The notes under the pieces: model-generated
Seen by the model: only the letters and a program-made list of their open reading frames with translations
Databases searched by the model: none
Told to the model about the DNA's origin: nothing
Shown: piece by piece, positions 13,501-25,500 of the stretch
Layout: each line of letters starts with the position of its first letter
How positions within the stretch are numbered: position 1 is the first letter of the stretch
Assembly: GCA_029948255.1 (NCBI GenBank)
Contig: JALIZF010001805.1
Span: forward strand, 502,501 to 566,500
Source of the DNA: Telmatactis stephensoni
Taxonomy: Eukaryota > Cnidaria > Anthozoa > Actiniaria > Isophelliidae
DNA: 64,000 nt
Direction: 5' to 3'
Made by a program: the position numbers and the translations under genes

Positions 13501-16500
13501 GTGACAGTAGAAATGCCACACCCTTGTCCTGCAAGATATCCTCTTGGCAAAGTTAACTTACTGTGTTTGAAGAATAACGAATGGAGCGAAATATCAAATG
13601 AAAAAGATTCAGTTGTGTGCACTGAGAAAAGCACTACGATAGAGCTTCATCTCCGACATTTCTCTGGGTATGTTTAAGTTGGCTTTAGCCGAGTTCCTAC
13701 AGAATATACCGTTAGGGAAGTCATACGTGCATGCCATTGAGAAAATACTGCGGATTAGGCTAGGGCGATTGTGATGTTCGTGGTGTTTTATATGTGTGTT
13801 CTTTCCAGGGGTGAAGGGCGCACACTTTGAACGCTTTATACATGAGCCCCTTGCTCGGGAGAATCGTCGGGCAACCACTCCCTGCGCTTCGAAGTAAAAT
13901 ATATTGCCTTTGCCTTTTGTCTTTTGCCTACATGCTAAAATTGCTCGATCCCTGATTATTTCTTAGACTGTGGCCGTGGTTATCTGTCGTACCGCGATCC
14001 TTTGTGGATCTTTACCAGCGTGTCTCTAAACCTCAGCAAACAGTGTGCTTTGCAGCTTTCAAGGAAAACAGACAGTTTGCCCTTTCTCCTAAGATCACGT
14101 TGATGTGTGTTGCTAACAACGAACAAGACAAAATTGACGAAATGAGAGGTATGTTTTAGTCAAAAACGTTAACATTGCAACTGTAAACTTTACAGCGTCT
14201 CAATACGCTTTACAATGTAGAAATCTTAATATTCTCACACACACTCCTTACTACATCAACCATTCTATACATCCAACTCTTAAGTCGCCAGTTTGTTTTG
14301 GATGGAGGGAGGCCGGAAAACCGGAATACCCGAAGAAAAACTCTTTGAGCAAGGGAGCCGGAACTGCGCTGTGGAGAATTATTCCAATTATTCCAAAGGT
14401 ACCCCAGATTGGAAAATATCACGCCTCGAAGTCAGTATAAAGCTCAAACAAGGACCAGAACTGCGCACTTTCGAGTTATTTTGTGGGCGCTAAATTTATT
14501 TATAAGGTGTATTAAACAGTGGAAGTCATTACCAACACGTTACTATGTGAATTGGATCCGATTAGGGTATATTAGACTTCATCGATCGTTGAATAATTAG
14601 CCATGTTTACCGGAATTTCCTACTTTTTCGCGCGAAATTCTTGAAATTCATTTTCAAAATTTTACATCTTAGACAGCGCCCCCCAGCAAAATTATATAAT
14701 AATTGGCTTTTTCCATGCCTCTTTCTTGCAACACAGAGCTTTTTTGGTCAAAGCTCGTGGTCCCTCAATATCATTTCAAGCAGTATTTACATCATGGTTC
14801 AGGCCTTGTTCCCACTGTGATAAAATTGAATCAATTCAGTCACCCATATTTTATCATCTGCAACATTTATCTAGAAAATAATGACCTTCTTTGATGTGGG
14901 GAGACATACATGTTATTCTGCATGAAACAACTTTTTATACTTAAATAGTAATAAACAGCTCGCTGAAATTTGCATTTGTCTGGAACAGAAATGTGCTTGA
15001 TATCACGTTCACAAAAATGCATTAGATCACATGCAGGGACCAGGAGTTTTGACCAAAAAAGCTCAGTTTTGCAAGAAAGAAACAGCCAATTATCAAATAA
15101 TTTTGCTGGGTAGTGCTGTCTAAGATGTAAAATTTTTGGAATGAATTGTAAGAATTTTTCGCGAAAAAGTACGACATTCCGGTACCTTACATATAAATTC
15201 AGCGCCTACAATATAACTCAAAAGTACAGTGTTCTGGTCCTTCTCACAATAGACCTTTTTCAAGTTTGTTCATACCGCTGTAAAATTAGACAACAGACGC
15301 ATTGGCGCAGGGTGAGCCTCGAGTTAAGGTAAATTATTCGAAAATACCAGCGAGAAAAGCAATATATTTTGACAAAGAACAATAAAAATATCAATTTCAT
15401 TCCCATGGGTCTTTCTTGAAAAGGAGGTTAACCCTGCATAAATGCGCCTTTCAGTCAAGAAGCTCAGCTTTAGGTCCTTTAGCGGTAGGTCCTTCATATA
15501 TGGTACATTATAATGGGTCCTATTGTATATAACATAATAATAGTATTTCGTTTTATATACAATAGGACCCATTATAATGTACCATATATGAAGGACCTAC
15601 CTTGAAAACTGGACTATTTTATACTGACTTTGACGCATGATATTTTCCCATCTGGGGTGCCTTCGATTTAAATAATTATCCACAGCGCACTTGCGGTAGG
15701 TAGACTGCTTATGTCTCAGGTGTCTCAGTATTTCGGTAGTTGCCAACCAAATGTTTCGTGTCAACATAAAATTTCTTGCATTCGGTATGCAAATGAATTT
15801 CAAGCCAAAAACACAGACATGCGCAGACAAGTTGTATACATGCTCGAGCTCGTAGTCATTGAAAAATAAAAGGAGTATTGAGAGGGACATAAGGGTTTGC
15901 GACGATGCGGTTTTGCGTTATTTTTGATGCAGTTTTGTAATTATTTTATCCTAACCTGCGGTTTTGCGGTTTTTTACTTCGAATTTTGTACGCGATTCGC
16001 CGTTCTGGGGATTTTGACGATTTTTGTTGCATTTTTTCTCAATTTTGTTTGCAGGTTTGCGGTTTCCATGCGGGTTTGCGGTTTCCTTACGACCCGGCCC
16101 TCTGAGTATCAGTTTAATACTATACACATGTACTCAATCTCACTGATGCTGAAAAAGGCAATAGACTACAGTAAATATCACGTGATTCATTAAATATTCG
16201 TTTCTCGCGCAAAATATGGTTTGTGCAAGAAATTCACAGTTTCAAAACCAATAATGAAAGCAAAATATTGAAGCAATCTATTCCTAAATGCCAAAATGAT
16301 ATGAATATTTAATGATCATGCGATATTTGCATTTTGGTCTTTGAATGTATTTTTCAGTGTTTGCAAATCTTTTTAAGATAGATTTATAGAACTTCTTTTG
16401 TGTATTTCTTGCATTTTTCTTTGTCAAATTTACTTGTAATGCTGATCATTTTCTAGGTCGAGGCTACACAAGACTAGCTTGCGAAACAGTCACTAAGGGA

Positions 16501-19500
16501 ATGCGACCAGGTGCTAGAGCTTATCTTGACATTAATGGCTCTTTTAGTTTTAAACGAACCGGCTCTCAGCGGGATCTATGTTTACAGTAAGTCCTTCGCG
16601 TTGGCCTAGCTAATATCAGGCTTTATGCTAAGGTGACAGTTTGACCTGTCAAACCCGCTCAACCGACGAAGGCTGTTCACCGGAAGAGTTTCTAAAACGG
16701 CGACGCCACTGACACTTCTTGTGATAAGAATCAACAGTCATGGAGGTTTTTTGGTTCTTTAGATTATTTTCGACATTCCCATCGGTAAATAAACATCGAC
16801 AACTATAGCGAAAAATTGTCTAGCCTTCTTGGCATCTTTAAAACGAATCGCGCGAAAACTGCAAAGCTTGAGATACGGGAGTGTTAATCAGCGGCCATGT
16901 TGGATATTAGGTAAAAAAGTAGCTGTTTCCCCTGAGTACCTGGATTCTTTCTAATGTATAATAATTTCATTGTTACTGTCATCCGTCATGGCTGCTGTCA
17001 GTGACCTTTCTTTATACATTGACTTAGTAAGGCTGCTGTCACGTGACCTTTCTATATACATAGACTTAGTAAGGCTGTTGTCACGTGACCTTTCTTTATA
17101 CATAGACTTAGTAAGGCTGCTGTCACGTGACCTTTCTATATACATAGACTTACTAAGGCTGCTGTCACGTGACCTTTCTTTTACACATAGACTTAGTAAG
17201 GCTGCCGTTACGTGGCCTTTCTATATACATAGACTTAGTAAGGCAGTGGTCCAGTTGCGAGATATGCTTGACCTTCCACATACAAAGGATTTAGAATGAG
17301 GCTACGTGCTAAAACGTTTGTCTTGTTACGAATGACTGAGCTTTATGCACGTAGCCTCGTCTTGATACTTTTGTATGTGGCAAGTAAAGTGTATCTCGGA
17401 AGTTGGCTATTGGCCAGTAGTTTGAAGCAAGGCCGTTTTTTCCATAGGGTATCCAAGTTTTTTCCTCTTTTTTATGTTTATTTTAGGTTTGTTAAAGGAG
17501 AAATATGTAGAAAAGAACTTGAGATAGAACGACATGCTTTGGAACCGGATACACCAAAGGAAGCATTAACTCTTTCATTTTACGAAGAACCGGCAAAGAT
17601 ATCACTTCTTTGTGAGCTTCATTGTCATGAAGCTTCTCCTGAAGGTTTGTTATATACCTATCTATCTACCATAACTATACCTACTAAGTACTTATAACCA
17701 CTGATCTACCCTATCCACCTAACTACCTTACCTACTTATACGTACCTACCAGCTAACCTCCCTCCCTCCTGCTTGCCTGCCTGTCTACCCACTCAAATAC
17801 AGTCTATAACATGTTTTGCGCTTTGACAGTGCCAATTCAAGCAGGCTCCCAAAACCACTTTTGCAAAATGTACACATCGAGTGTACACAGTAGTACATAG
17901 AGAATACTTCATGGAAAGTGGGCGCGTACGGTTTTTATTCACGAGTTGTGAAGTATCGTAAGACGAACAAGCGAGGAACGAGCGAGTGAGTTTTATGATA
18001 CAAAACGACGAGTGAATAAAAACTGTGCAAAGCACTTTCCATGGTGTTTTCTGTTTATCATATGCATATCGAATTTTTTATACATTTTAGTCATTTTGCT
18101 GTGAAAATGGTTTGCTTTTCCATGGTCAAGATTTTGATTTCAAAAAACACATGAACCCTACAAAACAAAATTTAAATTACAAACAGACGTCAAAACAAAA
18201 CAAAAATAATATTTATTTGTACCTAAAGTGAATGATAGTGCAAAATTACAATTCTTTTCTGTGTAACTTGGACATTTTTTAACTCGTGGATTGCAAATCC
18301 ACGAGTTATAGTGAGGGGTCCAAATATGCAAATGATCAGCATACTACTTCGTGTATGACAACATGAAATGGCACTATTCAATATATCTATTGTCTGACGA
18401 ATGGTGCCATACATAAAGTAGTAACCTATGTCACTCACTCACTCGCAAATGTGTTAACACTATGGCACTGCGCATGCTCGATGCAATTGACCGCAGGCCG
18501 AAAGTAATGTGGGCTCTGGGTACGAGATTAAAGGAATATGTTTTTTATTCCGGGACTCCCGAACTATTCACAGATCAACGATATTTGCTTTTCACGATTT
18601 ATGTAGAAATCTAGTCTCCTTTGACTATAGACAAAACTACAAACACTCCCAGCAGACATTTTTAATACACACGAAAAATATATATATACAGACGTTGTTT
18701 AAAGAAGAAGCCTTTTAGATCATTAAATTCCTAGTATTAGTACAAGCTATTTCAGGAGTAAAACCATCGATTCATTAGTACCGAAGCAAGTTTAGACATG
18801 ACTTATAATTACGCAATAGTCTTTGTACATCGCTATCAAGCGACAAAAATCTCTTCAAGTGCAACATCAAAGTAATCCAAGCTTTTAGTGTTCGTACTCT
18901 ATTATCACAAGAGTCAAAGTAGATAAGTTAAACAAACGAAAACATTCAGTTGAAAGCAGTCGTCGGTCGCCGCCGTGAAGGCCTCGAGTCCGCTAGCCGA
19001 AAACAGCAACAAAAAGGCGTATTGAGTTAGTTTATTGGCTTAGTGTTTTGTAAAGTAATTTATTTTATCTTTATAGCGACATTTTGCTACAGAGCACAGA
19101 GAGAGAAGCATTTTTGCATTTGTTTTATAACGACACTCTGACAATAAATATACAAAATTCACCATATTGGCTTTACAATCGTGAGGTTCGAGTTCAAATC
19201 CCAGCACTACGGGAAATTCTTTTTTTCTTTTTTTTTTTTTTTTTTTGACAGATTTTTTTTTCTTTTATAGCTAATGACTCTTTCTTCGCTAAAGAAATTA
19301 TTAATTTATTGATTTGGGTTTTCGTCAACAAATGAAAACTCGTTATTTTTACTAAAAAAAATTGTGTTTGGGCTTCCTGTGGTCATCTCGGTCAATCCAC
19401 GAGTTACTTCGCCATTGGCGGTTTGATTTCTCGTTGACAGACGTTTGTTTACAAAACTAGCAAAGACAATGCGAAGAATTTTTGAGTTCATTCAAAGTAT

Positions 19501-22500
19501 TCAAAGACAACTTTACGGTCAAATTCACGCTCGTTAAACATGCTTGGCGTTTCAAATGTCCTTCAAAACTATAAAAATTACCTTGAACTTGATTTATCAG
19601 TGTTTTTCTCCGAGCTTTTCTATAAAAGGGCTCAGTTCGACTAAATTTCCATTCAGTGACTCCGAACTCTACCGGCCGTGAATCCTCCTTCGCTTTTTGC
19701 AGCACAGCGTGGTTTTGAAAATCTTTTTCCCATAGAGCTCTTCTTCTGCATGACATCGATGACTTTTGTGGTAAATAAGCTAATCTACTTGAATTTTTAC
19801 TGAATAAAGATTAAAAATTGAACTGCCAAGACTGAAAATCCTTCGATAAAAAGTGCTGAGAGGAGCCAGTTTGAAGAAAAAATTTTCATCAGAAATGAAG
19901 TCGCTTCTGATTGGACGTATCGTTTTTCTCACACGTGAAGAAAACGATACGCACATTCTGATTGGCGGAGATTGGTAAACAAACGAAAATTTATTGAATG
20001 GCTTTCTGTGAGTATATCTCGATATGTATATAATAAAGAGAGTTATAGATTGCGGTCTTATATACTGTATGATGAAATGTTGGACGAATTACGTATTCTC
20101 GGATTTGCTATCAAAAACTTACCTTTTTCACAATGCCTACAGATAGACTAGTCATTTCAAAATTAATGCTAAGAGATTTTTGATAGAGCTTGTTCAAAGC
20201 TATGAAAGCGATGGCTCATCGTCAGTAAGGTATGGAAAATAAAAAAATCAAAGATATTTGGATATGTCTGATATACGAAGTGTGTATTTAGTAACCTAAA
20301 GCCGGGTAGTTTTCAGCGATTTCCCTCACGCAATGATTTCGCCGACATTGTCGGCCAGTCTTTCAGTCATTATGTGAAATGCCAAAGTAAGCCACTGGTG
20401 TTCTTCTCAAGAAAACTATCTGGATGGAGGTGCACACAAACATATGACCATTCGCTTGGAAAAACGTCATGTGTGGTTCCCTGCCGAACAGTTCCTGGAA
20501 CACAGATATGGAATCAGGGTCCATTACTCTAACCGTCGCCATAATTACTCGTGCCCAGGCCATAGGCCGGATAGACAAATTGACAGTAATTAGATAATTT
20601 GGTCGACGATAACAAGCTTCTATTTTTAAAGTTGCTGGGTTTACACTGGGGTTAACAAAAGTTTAATTTCTTTAGTTTTAATTAGCCGATTCAAAAATGG
20701 TCTATACCACTGCGACTTGTTGAACAACAGGCAACCAGTGCACGCTTCGAGGAGCGTCTTGTTAAAAAGTTTATTAACGACAACATTGGCTTTAAATACC
20801 CTTATCAAACTCATTAATAATTCATTAGAAAACACAATGGAAATCACTACCGTAACGTAGATCTTTATATCGGATAAAGATTTTTGTTCATTTGCATAAA
20901 CTTTAACTTGGATTTTCTAAGCCAAAAGTAGTCAAACTTGGAAAATTCTGGTCCAATATGATAATTGACAACTAGACGTTTGATAAGTAATATAAAGAAC
21001 TCGAGAGCGTGTTATATCGGGTCTAAAGATCCTCGCCTTCGGCTCGGATCTTTATCCACCGATATAACACGCTCTCTCGTTCTTTATACATTACTTAAAA
21101 AACTCATTAATAATTCATAAGGCAAACACAATGAAAATCGCGACCGTGACGAGTGTTTTATATCTCATAAAGATTCGGCCTAATTTACATCACCTTTATC
21201 CTCGATTTTCTCCAAGATAAATGAAGATATTTTTGATTTTCTTGATTCAACTCAAATATGTGTTGGAGTTTTTTAAGTCGGATAAAGAACTCGAGATCGT
21301 GTTTTATCGGTATAAAGATCCTCGCCTACGGCTCGGATCTTTATATCCGATAAAACACTCTCTCTCGTTCATTATCCTATACTTAAAACGGTTCACTGAT
21401 TCCTGGAGAGAGGGGAGTAAAATGAGCGCACTGTCGACCTCAGGTTTGTCAGTTGCATAGAATTACGGTTACGAGTTATCGACGTTAAATATGGTCTCTT
21501 TACTTTTCTTTTCTTTTTTCTAATTCGAAACATAATGATTCTAATTTTTGCGAGCGCAAAGCGCGAGCCGCTCGCTAAACTAGATTTGTGGCTATAGCTA
21601 GTGTTAAAAAACTCATTAATAATTCATAAGGAAAACACAATGAAAATCGCCACCGTGACGAGTGTCTTCATATCTGATAAAGATTCGGCCTAATTTACAT
21701 CAACTTTAACCTCGATTTTCTCCGAGATAAATGAAGATATTTTTGAATTTCTTTTAGAGAACTACTCTAATATGTGTTGGAGTTTTTTAATCCCTATAAA
21801 GAACTCGAGATCGTGTTTTATCGGTATAAAGATCCTCGCCTACGGCTCGGATGTTTATATCCGATAAAACACTCCCTCTCGTTCTTTATACTATACATAT
21901 ACACTTATTTCAAAAATCGCTGTTGTCACAAGTCAGCGGCGTCAAGCCAAGACCAAAATCAATGCTGGTCAAATCACACTGTTGTTATCAACCGAATAAA
22001 GTGCAATATAATAACAAGTACGTAGAAATGACCAGCATTCATTGCGGTCTTGGCTTGACACTTACAGCTTGACTTGCGACGACGTTTGAAATAGTTGTAC
22101 ATGTCCTGGTGTTGCGAGCGCGAAGCTCGAGCCGCTCAACAGAAATCTTTCACCAAATTCGTTCACAAATAGCTGCTTTCTGGTTGATTTAAGAGCTAAG
22201 ATGACAGGTACAATCCTTGCCAGAAGTGTTGAAAATGTTAAGCTGCTTGGACGAATTTTTTTTCTGGCACTTTTGTTGTGCACGATATTTTTTCTTCATT
22301 TAAGGTTTTGTTAAAATTTTTTTTTGGTTATTGCCCCCCTCCCCCCCCTTCCCTCAAACATCTAATGGTCCGTCCCTTATAGCTTGAACTGCGTCCAGAA
22401 ATTGATGTTTTCCACCGATTAAAACATAAAGAAATACGTTTGTTGTTCGTGTGAAATCTGAGTTTACCTTAAAGCAAACATTGACGATTTAATAAAGTTT

Positions 22501-25500
22501 CTTCAAGGATTTAATTACTCGGGCTTCCGTAGGAATGCCCGAGTTATAAATTGAGCTTCGTTATTTTCCTCGTTCCGACGCAAAACGCAGTCTAGTAAGT
22601 AAAGCGCATGCGTGTAGATAGTAAAGCGCATGCGTGGAATTAATTACTCGGGCTTAAGCAGAGCACATGTTATGGCGGCTGGATTATCGAAGATGTCGCT
22701 GTCAAATTTAAGGGTAAATATGTTGTCTAACACCCTCAAACTACGTACATACAAATGCACACGTTGTTCGCGGTAGGCCCACACTAAAAGATGTCGAGCG
22801 TTTTCGAAACGAGTCGGTCCGCGAACTTTACGAGAGATCAATTAACGAGCGAACATTTTTGAGTTTGTTTAATATACGAACGTATTCGTTGAACTATACC
22901 CAAGTCATCTAAATTGTATTGCTGTTTGAAAGCTAAAAACCAAGAAAATAAAGGAAAGTTTGTGCTTAAATTCAGTAGCAGAATTCAACGTAGTCTAATA
23001 AAGTTAAAACATAGAGCATGCAGTAGTCAATGTTTGACACTGTTTTCATCTGTAATGATCACCAACTGGGAATCAATTCTGCGAATAATGTGTTGAAGTT
23101 GTGAGTATTGCAAATCAGTTATATTAAAGTTAGTTTGTTTGAAGGCAGGCAGAATTACCAACAATTCTGTTATGTAAGTAAATGATTGGATTGTCACTCG
23201 GAAATGTGTTAGTTGGATGTGAACGCTTCTACGAGTGTAAAAATTTCAGCTCTTAAATTCCGTGCCCTCAGCGTGATTTGAGCCTACGACATTCGGATTT
23301 CCGGTCCGACGCTCAAGTACTGAGCCTTCAGATAAACTGATAAACAGATAAACTTTAAAATACATGTATTTGTCTTTTCAAATAATTGTAAAAGTTGTTG
23401 TTATAAAGCAAATGAATCAAAATATCATGATTAAAATTGATAGTACACTGCAGAAGTCAAATAAGTTAGTTTGAAAAAACTATTTCACAGGTAAACAAAA
23501 ATCAGTTTTTAATCCGATGGGTCTTTCTAGAAAAGAATGCTAAGCCTGTATAAATGCGCTTTTAGGTCAAAGAGCACAGCAGAATAAACTAATGGAGAAT
23601 TTAAAGGACAATGTTAACAAAGAGAACTCATGATTTACTACATAGAAAGCCCGAGTTCACGCAGCTATGTGTCTTGTCTCAAGAAAATTTGAAATTTTTG
23701 CCTACTTAATTTGGTAGTCGAATTCCTCTATGTGAAGTATTGTAACGAGCTTAACTCATTTGTCATTTGTCTACTAAACTGTTATTTTGCCCTTATGTTT
23801 AACAATTTCAATTTGTGTTCATCATGTCAGCGACTGAAAAACATAGTTTAGAAATTGTTCAATTCACATAAACGCGCGAAAACAGGCTTACCACTCAAAT
23901 ACAATTTTGGACAAAAAGGGTTAAGAATTTTTCTGTTTGGGAAGAAATGCGTACGTCACCTCACATTTGGAGCCAAAATCATCCCTCCCCCTCCCCCACC
24001 CAACACAATGTTGACCACCTGGGGGCCCAGATGCTTCCCGTCAGCCTCCAACATTGATCCAGGGGGTAGGGGGGGGGGGGGGGGAAGAAAGCGTACAGTA
24101 TCGTAGTGGGAGACGCTTCTATTTTGAATTGCACATAACAATATACTTTAATTTTTCTTAACATTTATGTCCAGGCGGTGTGCGCGCTCTCCCCGAAAAG
24201 CAGTGTGGGATTGCATTTTCACATTTTTCTCCAAAGTTATGGACCATGTGTGTTTTCAGTAGGGTAACTTTATGGTCGATTTTATACAAGAAATGTTTTC
24301 TGGATCGATGTGATGTTTTGAAGGTGGTTACATGGGTAATCAAACCATCCCATTCAAGTCATTGCTATATTATTATTTTGATATTGCTGAAGGAAACTAG
24401 GTTTTTATGTAGACGTTGTGTTTGTCAATCTCACTGTTGTAATTTGATGTGGGTTCATTAACCGGGAGATATTCTCTTTATTTTCCATCGATCGATATAT
24501 TTAAGTACTTAATAGTGTAGTAGAAATGCTATTCTTTCTGACTATTCCATCGCTCCCCAACGCTCCCCTTGTTATATACCCGGGGGGGGGGGGGGGGGGT
24601 GTTCCGCTGGGATCCTAAAACGGTTACCCTGTTTATGACAGAAAAACGCAAAATACCATATCCTGTTTATGACAAAGTATAATAATTGCAGAATGTAATG
24701 TACTTATTTGTTTGTAATGTAAATGAGTTTCATAACGAGTTTGTTGCGATCGTGATCGAACAACGATAAATAAAGCTTGCAGACAGCTCGTTGCTGTTGT
24801 GGCTAGCTAACGACTAAGGTTGATGAGAAAGCTGCTACCCTTAAAATGACAAGAAGCTCAAAAAATTGCAAAAAGGATACCCTGTTTATGACAGGGAACT
24901 CGAAAAACCATACCCTGTTCAGCGGATCATCCCCGTATAGTAAATATATGGGAGTACCCCCCCCCCCCCCCGGGTTATATATCAGTTTTTTGGATTTGAA
25001 AACAATGCTTTTGTAGTCAGATTTTCGCCGAAGTGTCATAAGAACTGACACTGATGTATAAAGCTAGCAATCGTAGTAAAACACTCACAGGCTAACATGT
25101 CAGTAATCCAAACTTTGATATTGCTTCTGAATTTAAACTAATATGACACTCAACTCCCTAATGTGCATTTATTCTGAAAAATCTACATGAATTTTAGTAT
25201 AGTAGATATAGTACGTTTCTAGGCTTACGTACTTGTCACGCAAAGCTTGACCTCTCGGGTCATAAATGTTGTTTGTCATCGGTGTCTTGACTAAAACAAA
25301 GATTTTGAGTACAAGCTCTATAATTCAAGCACATTTCATTATAAGATATTCCGACAAGCAATATACTAACAACTAGACGCACACGTGCGTTCACTCGTGC
25401 CCTGGGAGCCCCTTTTAGGAGAGGCTTCAATGACCGGCCCCGTTCGTACTCTTCCCCTAGCCGTTTCACGCATTCTTCACTTTAATAATCGTAACATAAT

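Noticed and set aside
16990..17245. CRISPR-like array
   Set aside because: Units are contiguous with no unique spacers, and this is animal DNA.
16951..17299. Open frames with repeating RDLSLYIDLVRLLS
   Set aside because: Produced by a 42-bp minisatellite whose unit is a multiple of three; present on both strands.
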